A DNA stretch of 64,000 bases from Silvimonas terrae. Lineage in GTDB: Bacteria > Pseudomonadota > Gammaproteobacteria > Burkholderiales > Chitinibacteraceae. Positions 44,366 to 53,951 of the stretch are shown here, piece by piece. Numbering within the stretch: position 1 is the first letter of the stretch; each line of letters starts with the position of its first letter. Made by a program: the position numbers and the translations under genes. The notes under the pieces are model-generated. The model was given only the letters and a program-made list of their open reading frames with translations, searched no databases and had not been told where the DNA came from. The stretch is taken from contig NZ_JACHHN010000003.1 in NCBI RefSeq assembly GCF_014202765.1, forward strand, positions 496,001-560,000. Reading direction: 5' to 3'.

Positions 44366-45306
44366 CAGGCGTGGGCCTCTTGAGTGCGGGCCTGTGCCCA
44401 GAATGGATAGAAATTGAACCATTGCAGCGGCGCCAGTTGACACTCTTGAGCCAGCAGGTCCGCGTATTGTTGCGCCAGTTGGCTCACCATGACCATGCGG
44501 TTTTGCCGCGGCAGGCTGACGGCGTCGGCCATTTTGGCAATGGTGATATGGGTTTCGGTGGCACGCTTGCTGGCAATCACCGCAAACACCGGACATTTGA
44601 GGATGGCGGCAATCATATATGGCCCCACCGGCAATTGCGCAGGTGCGCCGAGAAACGAAACCGGCACGGAGCGGCCCTGGTCTGACACCGGAATCCGGTC
44701 CCCGGCGATCACAATGAATTCGCCACGCGCCACACGTTCCGCCAGCAATACGGCGGTGGCCGATGACAAATCTGTTACCTGGATCAGATCAACCTGGCTG
44801 CCCGGTGCCAGCTCCCGCATCAGGCGGTTGAACTGCTGGGCATGCCGGGTGTGCGTAAAAATGGTGAGTTTAAGGGTCGCCCGCCGTTGTTTGGCCAATG
44901 CGCGGCACAGCTCGAAATTGCCAATGTGCGAGGCCACCATCACCCCGCCCTGCCCGGCTTCCAGCATCTCGATCAGGGGCTCGCCGCCTTGTACCACGAC
45001 ATTGCCAATGCGCTCCGGCGCACTCCACACCAGCAGCTTGTCCAGCAGCGTCTCGGCAAACGCGCCAAAGTGCCGCAGCACGTTCAGCAGGGTGGGTTGC
45101 GGGCTTTGGCCGCCGGTGTACTGATGCAACTGGGCCAGATATTCCCGCGAGGAGGTGCGCGCGATGGCCCGGGTAGCAACATACCAGGCCAGCACCGGAT
45201 ACAGCGCAATCCGGAACGGCCAGCGGCCCAGCCAGCGATAGACGGTAAACAGGAATTTCATGCCGGAGACAAACCCGGCTTCCCCCATGCGCGCCCAATG
45301 CATCAT
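44365..45306 (-). CDS. LpxL/HtrB-like acyltransferase
   Basis: A 313-residue inner-membrane acyltransferase. After an N-terminal helix (FLFTVYRWLGRWPFRIALYP), the catalytic motif VMVASHIGNFELCRAL replaces the usual H-x4-D with H-x4-E, as in lipid A late acyltransferases. FIVIAGDRIPVSD carries the second conserved block. It probably joins an acyl or polyene chain to the lipid anchor. Its start overlaps the glycosyltransferase stop (ATGA), which decides between two adjacent ATGs at 45306 and 45303. Confidence 0.83.
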   Translation of the reverse strand: MMHWARMGEAGFVSGMKFLFTVYRWLGRWPFRIALYPVLAWYVATRAIARTSSREYLAQLHQYTGGQSPQPTLLNVLRHFGAFAETLLDKLLVWSAPERIGNVVVQGGEPLIEMLEAGQGGVMVASHIGNFELCRALAKQRRATLKLTIFTHTRHAQQFNRLMRELAPGSQVDLIQVTDLSSATAVLLAERVARGEFIVIAGDRIPVSDQGRSVPVSFLGAPAQLPVGPYMIAAILKCPVFAVIASKRATETHITIAKMADAVSLPRQNRMVMVSQLAQQYADLLAQECQLAPLQWFNFYPFWAQARTQEAHA

Positions 45307-46055
45307 GCTCTCCGCATGGCCGCACGGCCGGTGACAAGGCGCCACAGCAAGGCCGGCAGGCGCGGCAACATGCCAAAGAACAAGCGGGTATGCATAACAC
45401 TGATCAGCACGTTGTCGCGCCACAGATCAAAGTGCGAAACGCCATCGATCGGGTAGCTGACGTGCACCGGCACGTTGATGATGGGCACGTTGCGCCAGTC
45501 CAGCCGGACCAGGATTTCTGCATCAAAATCCATGCGCAGGCCGATATGCACGCGGTTGATCAGCGCCAGCGTCGGGGCCAGCGGATACACGCGCAGGCCG
45601 CACATGGAATCCTTGATGCGCAACGAGAGCGTGTTGATCCACACCCAGATATGCGTGGCGTAACGCCCATACAAACGCGAACGCGGCACGGACTCGTCAT
45701 ACACCGGGTAACCGGCAATGATGGCTTCCGGGTGTTGCTGCGCCAGCGCAATCACCGGCGGCAGGTCAGCAATGTCATGCTGCCCATCTGAATCAATCTG
45801 CAGCGCATGGGTATAACCCAGTTCAGCCGCCAGCCGCATGCCGGTCATGACCGCCGCGCCCTTGCCTTGATTGATCTCGTGCCGGGACAAGGTCACGCCG
45901 GCTTGCAAAGCCAGTTCGTCCAGCACCGCTGCGCATGCCGGCGTGCTGCCGTCATCAACCAGCACCACCGGCAGCGCCAGTTGGCGGATGGCGCTGACCA
46001 CATGGCCAATGGCGTGTTCGTGGTTGTAAACGGGGATGACCACACACAGTTTCAT
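45303..46055 (-). CDS. Glycosyltransferase family 2
   Basis: A 250-residue GT-A enzyme. The opening MKLCVVIPVYNHEHAIGHVV, the VLVDDGSTPACAAVL block and the metal-binding QIDSDGQHDIADLP are typical of dolichyl-phosphate-mannose-like GT2 proteins. The region SMCGLRVYPL matches the acceptor side. In pigment clusters such enzymes may glycosylate the anchor of the aryl polyene lipid. It overlaps the ligase gene by 4 bases. Confidence 0.87.
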   Translation of the reverse strand: MKLCVVIPVYNHEHAIGHVVSAIRQLALPVVLVDDGSTPACAAVLDELALQAGVTLSRHEINQGKGAAVMTGMRLAAELGYTHALQIDSDGQHDIADLPPVIALAQQHPEAIIAGYPVYDESVPRSRLYGRYATHIWVWINTLSLRIKDSMCGLRVYPLAPTLALINRVHIGLRMDFDAEILVRLDWRNVPIINVPVHVSYPIDGVSHFDLWRDNVLISVMHTRLFFGMLPRLPALLWRLVTGRAAMRRA

Positions 46056-47746
46056 GCGGCGGCCCCAAATACGATACGGCCACTGGAATGCATGCGCTCG
46101 CCGGTGGAATAACTGAAATTAAGCTGCTGTTTATCGGCGCGGTATCGCAGCGTCAGCGTGACCTGGGCATCCGGCAGGATTACATGCTGGAACTTGATGG
46201 CATCCATGCCTTTGAAGGCGGGCGGCATCTCGAACAGGGTGCGGGCAAAATGTACGGCCCAGTGTAATTGCGCGACGCCGGGCAATACGGCCGCCTGACG
46301 AAAATGCCCTTCAAAATGCGCCAGGTCCGGGTCAATCAGCAGCGTCAGGACGGTGGCGTCGTCCAGTTGCTGCGTCGCTGCCACCTGCGGCAGACGCGGT
46401 TTTTCAAACAACATGCGGACATCCTGTTCTGTCGTCTTGCCCATGCGGGTTTGCGGCAAGGCGTCGATAAACCGCCAGCGCCGGGGCAAGCCGACCCGTT
46501 CAATACTTTGGGCCAACACGCTGCGCAAGTGCTGCACCAGCGTGTTGCGGCCACTGTCTTGCAGCTGCACGCGCCCGGCGTCTGACAGGACCAGTGCGGC
46601 CCCCAGCTCCACGCGTGCGCCTTCCAGCACCACCACCCGGGCTTCGGCAACCAGCCCGGTCGCCAGCAGGGCGGCTTCCAGTGCGGTCAGGGAAATGCGT
46701 TTTTCTTCAATCTTGGCAATCCGGTCAGCCCGCCCCAGCAAGTAGAAACGGCCGTCAGCCTCAAAGCGCACGCGGTCTGCGGTCGCAAACCAGGCGTGAT
46801 CAGGCAAATAAGGGGAGCGCAATTGCAGCAGACCGTCTTCAGTCGGCGCAACTTCGACCCCCGGCAAGGGCAGCCAGGGGTGCTCCGGGTGATCCCGCCA
46901 GGCAATGCCGCCGGTTTCCGAGCTACCAAAAATCTCGCGCGTGGCCAGCCCCGTGCGTTCACGCAAGGCCAGCGAGGCCGTAGCGGGCAACGGCCCACCG
47001 GAGGAGAACACCGCCTGGCCACGTGCGGCAAAGGCGGTCAGATCAAGATGCTCTGGCAGGCGCTTGAGCAAGGCCGGGCTGCTGACCAGCACCAGCGGTG
47101 CGGTGCCGGGCGCGCGCGACAATTCTTCCGGAAAAGTCATCATCTGCGCGGCAAAGGGGCGGCCACTGACCAGCGGCCAGATAATCCGGAACAGCAAGCC
47201 ATACAGATGTTGCTGCGATACGGTGGCAATGACGAGGGCGTCTGGCGCAATGTGCTGACCGAATACGCTCTCTTGCGCGCGCATTTCATCATCCAGTTGA
47301 GCCAGCTTTTTCGGGATGCGCCCCGGTTCCCCGGTCGAGCCCGACGTAAAGACATCCACGGCACGCATGGCCGGGTCCAGCGAGGCCAGCGGCACGGGCG
47401 CAGCCTCTTGCCAGCCAGGCAGATCAGCGTCGGCAAAATCGCCCGCCAGCGCCACGCTGAGCGCCTTGACGCGCGCGGTGGTCACCGGGGTGTTATCCCC
47501 TGGCAAAATCACGCAGCGACCGGCATGCCAGGCGCCCAGTAACCAGACACAACATTGATAACAATCTGCGCTGTAGACCGCGATATCGCCAGCCGGCAAG
47601 GCGGCAATCGCCCCGGCCGCGCGGGCGACATCCTGCCGCCATTGACCCCGACAAATGATCTCTGCGCCACGCCACGCCAGTGGCAGGTCATCCGCGCCGG
47701 CCAGTGCGCCATTCACCAGGCTGAAGCTGCTCAAGTGCTCACGCAT
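46052..47746 (-). CDS. Fused arylacrylate ligase (ApeH-like) and dehydratase-like domain (ApeI-like)
   Basis: A 564-residue two-domain protein. Residues 1-450 form an AMP-ligase, with the ATP loop TSGSTGEPGR at 134-143, FGSSETGGIAW in the middle and YLLGRADRIAKIEEKRISL at the end. From about 452 a hot-dog domain follows: AHFEGHFRQAAVLPGVAQLH holds the GHF-x5-LPGV pattern of FabA/FabZ-type dehydratases. The ligase would load the aryl starter onto ACP. In characterised clusters these are commonly two proteins, so the fusion is notable. Confidence 0.85.
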   Translation of the reverse strand: MREHLSSFSLVNGALAGADDLPLAWRGAEIICRGQWRQDVARAAGAIAALPAGDIAVYSADCYQCCVWLLGAWHAGRCVILPGDNTPVTTARVKALSVALAGDFADADLPGWQEAAPVPLASLDPAMRAVDVFTSGSTGEPGRIPKKLAQLDDEMRAQESVFGQHIAPDALVIATVSQQHLYGLLFRIIWPLVSGRPFAAQMMTFPEELSRAPGTAPLVLVSSPALLKRLPEHLDLTAFAARGQAVFSSGGPLPATASLALRERTGLATREIFGSSETGGIAWRDHPEHPWLPLPGVEVAPTEDGLLQLRSPYLPDHAWFATADRVRFEADGRFYLLGRADRIAKIEEKRISLTALEAALLATGLVAEARVVVLEGARVELGAALVLSDAGRVQLQDSGRNTLVQHLRSVLAQSIERVGLPRRWRFIDALPQTRMGKTTEQDVRMLFEKPRLPQVAATQQLDDATVLTLLIDPDLAHFEGHFRQAAVLPGVAQLHWAVHFARTLFEMPPAFKGMDAIKFQHVILPDAQVTLTLRYRADKQQLNFSYSTGERMHSSGRIVFGAAA

Positions 47747-48269
47747 GACGACGCACCCGCTGGCGAATCAACCACTCGCCCCCCAGCATCAGCCCCATCA
47801 AGACATAAGCAATCATGCCGTTGTAGATGGACCACACGCGCACATTGCCGTATAGCACGGTCGCCAGCGCCAGCGTGCCGTTCACAACAAAAAAACAGCA
47901 CCAGGCCACGGTCACGCGGCGGGTATAACGCACGCCGGACTCGGGCAGGTCAGGTTCAGTCAATCGGGCAATCCGTTCAATCATGGTTTGGGGCGCTTTC
48001 AGGCTCAGCGCAAAGACAATCAGCATGGCAAGGTTGACCAGCACCGGATACAGACGCACCGGCAGGTCTGAGCGCAGCAGTACGGCCAGCACGCCGAACA
48101 CGGCGGCGGCGGGCGCCAGCCAGGACAGGCCCGGCAGCAAGGCGCGCCGGCGCCAGGCAAACGGGATCAGCGTGAGGCCAATCAGCCACAGCGGCCAGCC
48201 CAGTGCATGAAACAACCAGAACAGCGCGGGAATGATCAGGCCGGCAAGCGCGGCAAGCCAGGCAGGCAT
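47739..48269 (-). CDS. COG4648-type membrane protein of the aryl polyene operon
   Basis: A 176-residue protein with about five hydrophobic helices (near 5-20, 25-40, 50-66, 75-90, 122-140 and 146-165) and the conserved block RYTRRVTVAWCCFFVVNGTL. Proteins of this family are found almost only in aryl polyene clusters, and their role is not known. It overlaps the ligase by 8 bases and lies 17 bases after an ACP gene. Confidence 0.8.
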   Translation of the reverse strand: MPAWLAALAGLIIPALFWLFHALGWPLWLIGLTLIPFAWRRRALLPGLSWLAPAAAVFGVLAVLLRSDLPVRLYPVLVNLAMLIVFALSLKAPQTMIERIARLTEPDLPESGVRYTRRVTVAWCCFFVVNGTLALATVLYGNVRVWSIYNGMIAYVLMGLMLGGEWLIRQRVRRHA

Positions 48270-48286
48270 TGGAGCGTACAGCCGGC

Positions 48287-48532
48287 TTAAGTGTGGATCA
48301 GGCCGTAGACGGCTTCGACCACGTCGTTGATCGTGCGTACGGACTTGAACGCCTCTGGCTGCATGCGTTTGCCCGTCACTTGCTTGAGTTTCACGATCAG
48401 GTCGACGGCGTCGATGCTGTCGATATCCAGGTCTTCGTACAGGCGGGCCTCGGGCGTGATGCGTTCCGGGCTGATTTCAAACGATTCGACCAGATCTTTG
48501 GCGATCCAGTTATAGATTTCATCTTTGGTCAT
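48287..48532 (-). CDS. Acyl carrier protein, first of two
   Basis: An 81-residue ACP. The phosphopantetheine attachment serine is S39 in DLDIDSIDAVDLIVKL. It tethers the growing polyene chain. The ATG at 48532 was chosen over one five codons upstream because AAGGA is spaced about 8 bases from it. In characterised systems two ACPs have distinct jobs, one for starter and chain and one perhaps for another acyl group. Confidence 0.93.
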   Translation of the reverse strand: MTKDEIYNWIAKDLVESFEISPERITPEARLYEDLDIDSIDAVDLIVKLKQVTGKRMQPEAFKSVRTINDVVEAVYGLIHT

Positions 48533-48585
48533 GTCTGCATCCTTCATGCGGTATCGCGCGGCAAGCGCGGCTGTACGGGCTGGGC

Positions 48586-48846
48586 TCAGCGGGTGCGGTG
48601 ACTGCCCACAAACGTCGCCAGCGCATTGACCGAGGCAAAATGCAGGCGTGTCTGCTCGGAGTCAGCGACAAAGCTCAGGCCATACTTTTTTTGCAGCGCC
48701 ACGCCCAGTTCCAGCGCGTCGATGGAATCCAGACCCAGGCCGTCGACAAACAGCGGTGCGGCGGCGTCGATATCATCCGGTGTGACTTCTTCAAGATTCA
48801 GGCTCTCGATGATCAGTGCCTTGATCTCATTGACCAGTGGGTCCAT
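48586..48846 (-). CDS. Acyl carrier protein, second of two
   Basis: An 86-residue ACP with attachment serine S41 in DGLGLDSIDALELGVAL. It differs from its neighbour in the loop before the serine, so the two are not recent duplicates. A gap of 53 bases separates them. The start lies within the 3' end of the acyltransferase gene upstream (20-base overlap). Confidence 0.93.
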   Translation of the reverse strand: MDPLVNEIKALIIESLNLEEVTPDDIDAAAPLFVDGLGLDSIDALELGVALQKKYGLSFVADSEQTRLHFASVNALATFVGSHRTR

Positions 48847-49606
48847 GTCTCGCTATCTCTCTCTCAAAAAACTGTTCCAGCCACGTGGTTAACCAGCGTG
48901 CCTGCATTGCGGGCTCGCCGTGCCCCGCAATCAACGGTTCGACCGCCACGTCGTCAAGCACGTGAATGCGAAAATGCGGCTTTCTGGCCGGGGGTCGATA
49001 CCACTTGCTGCTCTTGGTCAGCGTTTGCTCTGAAACGGTAATCACCACCGGGGTGACTGGCCGTTTGCCGCGGACTGCGATATTGGCAGCACCACGTTGA
49101 AATTGCATTTCGCCGGCCGGGCCGGTGCGGGTTCCTTCCGGAAACACGATCAGGTTATTGCCCCGCGTCAGTGAGTCGATGGCATCACTGACCAGTTCCG
49201 GGCCCGTGGCATTGCTGATATACCCGGCGACACGCACCGGACCCGCCGTGAACGGGTTGCGCCAGAGCGCCGCCTTGACGATGCAATCGGGGCGCGTAAT
49301 TAACGACATCAGAATCACCACGTCAATCAGCGAGGGATGATTTGCCAGAATCAACAATCCTTCCCGGTCCAGTTTTTCTGCGCCTTCAATCGACACGCTG
49401 ACCGCACCTGTGACCCGCATCAACCAGACAAACAGTGCCATGGCGCGGCCGATCAGGTTCTTGGCCATTTGTTCACGGCGCTGCCCACGCGGCACCAGCA
49501 TCATGCCGGGAAAAACCACGCCACGGATCAACAAGCCGCCCAGCCCGAACATGGCAAAACAAAAGCCAAATTTGCAGGCGCGCAGGGAACGGGTCAGTTC
49601 GCTCAT
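48827..49606 (-). CDS. Lysophospholipid acyltransferase (PlsC-like)
   Basis: A 259-residue membrane acyltransferase. The acyl-acceptor motif NHPSLIDVVIL gives H-x4-D, and FPEGTRTGPAG is the second catalytic block of the PlsC/LPLAT family. An N-terminal helix (CFAMFGLGGLLIRGVVF) anchors it. It likely attaches acyl groups when the pigment is mounted on its lipid. The start MSELTRSL at 49606 overlaps the chain-length-factor stop by 4 bases. Confidence 0.87.
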   Translation of the reverse strand: MSELTRSLRACKFGFCFAMFGLGGLLIRGVVFPGMMLVPRGQRREQMAKNLIGRAMALFVWLMRVTGAVSVSIEGAEKLDREGLLILANHPSLIDVVILMSLITRPDCIVKAALWRNPFTAGPVRVAGYISNATGPELVSDAIDSLTRGNNLIVFPEGTRTGPAGEMQFQRGAANIAVRGKRPVTPVVITVSEQTLTKSSKWYRPPARKPHFRIHVLDDVAVEPLIAGHGEPAMQARWLTTWLEQFFEREIARHGPTGQ

Positions 49607-50379
49607 GCGGCAATCCTTTGCAACGCCCAGCCGGCCCGATCCAGCGGCAAAGCGGCACTCGCCCCCGCCAGCACAAACCGCAGCACATCCAGCGGGCTGG
49701 CGTTGTGCGATGCCGTGTGCCCGGGTTGCCAAGCCAGCGTGTAATCCGCGCCGGGCACCAGCGTGAGCATCAGGGCATACGCCGGCTCAACCACCTCGCC
49801 AAAGCATTGATAGGCCTCTGGCAGTGGCTCGTCACAAAACAACAGGCGTACACGGGGTGCGCCATCGGCCAATTGCATTGCGGCTTCAAACAGGCCGGCT
49901 TGCGCAGTACGGGTACCCGCAGCCAGTGCCATCACGCTGGCAGGCTCTTTACGGGCGATAGTGTAGAGGCCGGCCACCGCGTTATGCACCGACATGCTGA
50001 ACGCCTGGGGCGAGACGGTGTGGCTATGGGCCAACTCGCGCAGCAAGGCCGTGGCCTGGCCGATTTCGCCAAAGCGTGAGGCAAAGACAATCGGTGCGGC
50101 CGCGTCCGGTTGCTGGCTGTACAAGACCTCCAGCGCCATCCGGCCCAAGCGTTGGGCGCGCCGGCGCAACATGGGCGGCATGGCCGCAACGGCAGGATCA
50201 GCCCCGGCAGCGGCGCGGCTTGATGCCGGTTGCGCAGCCCAGTTTTGCCAGGCGTCAGGCGTGACCAGGTCCGGCGCCCACGCTGCCCAGCTTTCAAGGC
50301 TAAATCGCAAAGAATCCACCACCACTCCATCCACCAACCGTGTTGTCGGCCGATTCCGACCAAAATCCGGAAAATTCAT
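49603..50379 (-). CDS. Chain-length-factor-like ketosynthase remnant protein (ApeC-like)
   Basis: A 258-residue protein that resembles the N-terminal half of a ketosynthase: VFASRFGEIGQATALLRELA, SMSVHNAVAGLYTIARK and MALAAGTRTAQAGLFEAAMQ. Where ketosynthases have the active Cys, this segment has none, so it should be non-catalytic. This matches the short chain-length factor that pairs with the main ketosynthase in aryl polyene systems. It is the first gene of the operon, so the promoter lies between 50380 and 50441. Confidence 0.82.
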   Translation of the reverse strand: MNFPDFGRNRPTTRLVDGVVVDSLRFSLESWAAWAPDLVTPDAWQNWAAQPASSRAAAGADPAVAAMPPMLRRRAQRLGRMALEVLYSQQPDAAAPIVFASRFGEIGQATALLRELAHSHTVSPQAFSMSVHNAVAGLYTIARKEPASVMALAAGTRTAQAGLFEAAMQLADGAPRVRLLFCDEPLPEAYQCFGEVVEPAYALMLTLVPGADYTLAWQPGHTASHNASPLDVLRFVLAGASAALPLDRAGWALQRIAA

Positions 50380-50441
50380 TTAAAAACATAGCGCTGCCAT
50401 CAAAATGGCGGCGCCCATGCTGCCATACTCATTTGCTCAAC

Positions 50442-51659
50442 TCAATACTGCAGGCCATCTTGCAGCTTCCGGCGGGAAAGCAGGTGCAGGAAATTGACAA
50501 GTGGTCCGGTCATCAGGGTGGTTACAAACGCCATCAATACCAGCGCGGCGAAAACCGGCGGTGTCAGCAAACCCAGGTCCATACCAATATTGAGAATCAC
50601 CAGTTCCATCAGCCCGCGTGCGTTCATCAGCACGGCGATCAGCGCGGCGGTGTCATGCTGGGTGCCGGTCAGCCGGGCCCCCAGATAAGCCCCGCCGGCC
50701 TTGCCGATACATGCCGAAACAATGACCGATCCGATCAGCATGACGTCAGCTACGCCGCCCAGCTGCAAATGCGTGCGCAGACCGGTGTAGGCAAAAAACA
50801 ACGGTAAGGCCCAGATCATGGGCCGTGCGCTCAGACGCAGGGTACGCCGGGCCAATTCCGCGTGACGCGGCATCACCAGCCCTGCCAGGAATGCCCCCAG
50901 CAACATATGCAAACCCAGGTGGTCCGCCAGCCAGCTACAACCCAGCAACAAGGCCACGGCCAGCACCAGATACACGGGCAGAGTCGGGCGCCACTGCACC
51001 ACCCGCGCCAGGGCCGGGCGTACCAGCCAGAGCATGAACACCACCCACGACAGGCCGAGCAAAATAGTGGGTAATTGACCAGCACCTGGTTTGCAGAAAA
51101 TCAGCACGGCGGCCAGCAGCACCCACATGCAGACATCGCTCAGCACCGCCGCGGCCATGGCAATGGCGCCGGCCTGGGTGCCCAGCAGGTCTTTCTCACG
51201 CAGGATGCGCGCCAGGACCGGCAAGGCCGTCATACTCAGCGCGGTGCCAGTGAAAAGCACAAAAGACAGTTGCGGCACCTGGCCTTGCGCGTATTGCGGG
51301 TACAGCCATTGGCCCACCAGACAGCCCAGCGCAAAGGGCAAGGCAATGCCGCCCAGGCTCACCGCCAGCACCGTCCATTTCTGCCGGCGCAGCACGGCGG
51401 ACTCTTGCTCCAGCCCCAGAGAAAACATGAATACCGCAATGGCGATCTGGCTGATCCAGCCCAGCGCGGCCAGGCCATGCGGCGGGAACAACCAGCCAGA
51501 CACGGCGGGCAGCAAAGCGCCAAACACCGATGGCCCCAATAACAAACCGGCAGCCATTTCCCCCACCACGCGCGGTTGCCCGCACCGGCGCGCCAACCAG
51601 CCTGCGGCAAGACAAGCCGCAATCACAACGATGATTTGCAAAGGCAAAATGAGGAACAT
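50442..51659 (-). CDS. Cation:proton antiporter, CPA2 family
   Basis: A 405-residue inner-membrane protein with about twelve helices, such as VVGEMAAGLLLGPSVFGALL, the LGLEQESAVLRR loop and LMNARGLMELVILNIG near the end. These features match the Na+(K+)/H+ exchanger domain of the CPA2 family (KefB/GerN-like), without a C-terminal TrkA domain. Ion and direction are unknown. The ATG at 51659 was chosen; an in-frame GTG at 51686 adds nine residues. It precedes the pigment operon by 62 bases on the same strand and might share transcripts. Confidence 0.87.
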   Translation of the reverse strand: MFLILPLQIIVVIAACLAAGWLARRCGQPRVVGEMAAGLLLGPSVFGALLPAVSGWLFPPHGLAALGWISQIAIAVFMFSLGLEQESAVLRRQKWTVLAVSLGGIALPFALGCLVGQWLYPQYAQGQVPQLSFVLFTGTALSMTALPVLARILREKDLLGTQAGAIAMAAAVLSDVCMWVLLAAVLIFCKPGAGQLPTILLGLSWVVFMLWLVRPALARVVQWRPTLPVYLVLAVALLLGCSWLADHLGLHMLLGAFLAGLVMPRHAELARRTLRLSARPMIWALPLFFAYTGLRTHLQLGGVADVMLIGSVIVSACIGKAGGAYLGARLTGTQHDTAALIAVLMNARGLMELVILNIGMDLGLLTPPVFAALVLMAFVTTLMTGPLVNFLHLLSRRKLQDGLQY

Positions 51660-51817
51660 GGCCGGGCCACCAGAGTCAATGGGCACGCCGATGGCGCCCG
51701 AAAGCGCCGCAGTATATCAGAAGGATATCCATGTCTGACTCGGCGCTTGCCAACCCCTGTTTGGCGCCCTGACAGAGGTCTGTTGCGACGCCATCAAACG
51801 ACTATTCTTACACCGCC

Positions 51818-52792
51818 TCACTCCGGTTGCGCCAGAATCGCCTCGATCTGTGCGAGTTCTTCCCCACTGAATGTAGCCCGCGCCAGGGCGGCCAGATTGT
51901 GTTCAATCTGGGTCACCCGACTGGCCCCGATAATGGCCGAGGTGGTCTTGCGCAGCACCCAGGCCAGTGCCATTTGTGCCAAAGATTGCCCGCGCAGCAG
52001 TGCCAGTTCGTTGAGTTGCCGGGCCTTGGCCACCCGCTGCAGGACTTTCTCCGGGGTGAGGAACGGGCTATCCGGATCCAGCGCGCGCGAGCCCTCGGGC
52101 AAACCGTTCAGGTAGCGATCTGTCAACACACCTTGCGCCAGCGGGCTAAACGCAATGGCGCCGATGCCTTGCTGATCCAGGTAATCCAGCAAGCCGTCTT
52201 CTACCCAACGCTCGAACATGGAATAACGCGCCTGGTGAATCAGGCAGGGCGTGCCCAGTTGTTTGAGTGCGGTCACGGCCGCCATGGTCTGCGGCAAGGT
52301 GTAATTGGAAAGCCCGACATAGCGCGCCTTGCCCTGGCGCACGGCGGTATCAAGCGCGCTCATGGTTTCTTCAATTGGCGTTTCCGGATCGGGCCGATGC
52401 GAATAGAACAGGTCAACGTGGTCCAGCCGCATGCGCTTGAGGCTTTGATCCAGGCTAGCCAGCACGCTCTTGCGGCTGCCCCAGTTACCATACGGGCCGG
52501 GCCACATCACATAGCCCGCCTTGCTGCTGATAAACAGTTCGTGCCGATGACCCCGCAGGCTGGTCGCCAGTACATCGCCAAAGCGGGTTTCCGCGCTGCC
52601 CGGCGGCGGGCCATAGTTATTGGCGAGGTCAAAATGCACCACGCCCAGATCAAGCGCGCGGTGCAGCATGGCCCGGATATCGACCATGGCGCGGTTATCG
52701 CCAAAGTTGTGCCACAACCCTAGCGAGATGGCAGGCAGCTTGACGCCACTGGCGCCACAGCGCCGGTACAACAGTTCCGGGCTTGCGCTCAT
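51818..52792 (-). CDS. Aldo/keto reductase (YghZ/Mgr-like)
   Basis: A 324-residue NADPH-dependent reductase. The tetrad is visible: FDLANNYGPPPGSAE with Asp and Tyr, ISSKAGYVMWPGPYG with Lys, and FYSHRPDPETPIEE with His. The Mgr/Gpr group (E. coli YghZ) reduces methylglyoxal and related aldehydes. GASRVTQIEHNL near the end is the cofactor-binding site. It lies 7 bases downstream of galK, suggesting co-transcription with the galactose genes. Confidence 0.9.
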   Translation of the reverse strand: MSASPELLYRRCGASGVKLPAISLGLWHNFGDNRAMVDIRAMLHRALDLGVVHFDLANNYGPPPGSAETRFGDVLATSLRGHRHELFISSKAGYVMWPGPYGNWGSRKSVLASLDQSLKRMRLDHVDLFYSHRPDPETPIEETMSALDTAVRQGKARYVGLSNYTLPQTMAAVTALKQLGTPCLIHQARYSMFERWVEDGLLDYLDQQGIGAIAFSPLAQGVLTDRYLNGLPEGSRALDPDSPFLTPEKVLQRVAKARQLNELALLRGQSLAQMALAWVLRKTTSAIIGASRVTQIEHNLAALARATFSGEELAQIEAILAQPE

Positions 52793-52799
52793 GACCGGC

Positions 52800-53951
52800 T
52801 CACAGTTCGCCTGCGCCAGCGCTGGCGTGGCAGACATACGGCTCGGCCTGTTCACCATGGGCATTGCGATAGTGCTCCGCCACGGCGGCTTTGACGTCTT
52901 CAACCATGGCATCGGGCACCAGCGAGACCACGCAGCCACCAAAGCCGCCACCGGTCATGCGTACACCGCCAGCCGGGCCCACGACCAGTTTGACGATATC
53001 GACCAGTTCATCGATCAGCGGCACGGTGATTTCAAAGTCATCCCGCATGGAGACATGCGATTGCGCCATCAGTACCGCCATACGCGCCATGTCACCGCTG
53101 GCCAGGGCCTCGGCGGCATCCAGCGTGCGCTGGTTTTCCGTGACGATGTGGTGGGCGCGGCGGAATACCACCGGGTCCAGCTTGCCGACGGCCGCCTGCA
53201 ATTGCGGCAAGGTGACATCCCGCAGCGCTTTTACGCCAAAGAACGCGGCGGCTTCTTCGCACTGGCGGCGGCGGGTGTTGTATTCACTGCCCACCAGACC
53301 ACGCTGGATGCGGGAATTCAGAATCAGCACGGTGTAGCCGGCGGGCATGGACACCGAGCGGGTTTCCAGCGAGCGGCAATCAATCAGCAGCGCGTGATCC
53401 GGCTGGCCGCTGGCGGAGATCAGTTGATCCATGATGCCGCAATGGCAACCCACAAACTCGTTCTCGGCCTTTTGCGCGTTGAGCGCATTGTCGGCCGGAG
53501 ACAACGACAGTGCATACGCCGTCTTGAACGCCTGACCCACTGCGACCATCAAAGAAGCCGATGACGACAAACCGGCGCCTTGCGGGATATCGCCACCGAT
53601 CACCATATCCATGCCACCAAACTGATGGCCCAGCTTTTTCAGGTACACCACCGCGCCACGCACGTAGGTGGCCCAGAGCATGTCTTTGTTGGGCTCGACC
53701 TCGCCATCCAGCGAGAAAATATCCACCTGGTTGTCGTAATCAGCCGCCACCACGCGCACGGTGTTGTCATCCCGCGGGGTGCAGGCAATCGCCGTAAAGT
53801 GATTGATGGCGCACGGCAGCACAAAACCGTCGTTGTAATCGGTGTGTTCGCCAATCAGGTTGACGCGCCCAGGCGCTTGCACAATGTGTCGCGGCAGCAC
53901 CCCAAAGGTATCAATAAAGCGTGCATTCACTCGTGTATCCGGACCCGACAT
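52800..53951 (-). CDS. galK: Galactokinase
   Basis: GalK phosphorylates galactose to galactose 1-phosphate in the Leloir pathway. The 383-residue GHMP kinase shows [20 protein letters not shown] (substrate motif), [17 protein letters not shown] (ATP motif) and [18 protein letters not shown] (third motif). The ATG at 53951 overlaps the galT stop by one base (TGATG), indicating coupling. The operon order here is galT-galK-reductase. Confidence 0.97.
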   Translation of the reverse strand: MSGPDTRVNARFIDTFGVLPRHIVQAPGRVNLIGEHTDYNDGFVLPCAINHFTAIACTPRDDNTVRVVAADYDNQVDIFSLDGEVEPNKDMLWATYVRGAVVYLKKLGHQFGGMDMVIGGDIPQGAGLSSSASLMVAVGQAFKTAYALSLSPADNALNAQKAENEFVGCHCGIMDQLISASGQPDHALLIDCRSLETRSVSMPAGYTVLILNSRIQRGLVGSEYNTRRRQCEEAAAFFGVKALRDVTLPQLQAAVGKLDPVVFRRAHHIVTENQRTLDAAEALASGDMARMAVLMAQSHVSMRDDFEITVPLIDELVDIVKLVVGPAGGVRMTGGGFGGCVVSLVPDAMVEDVKAAVAEHYRNAHGEQAEPYVCHASAGAGEL

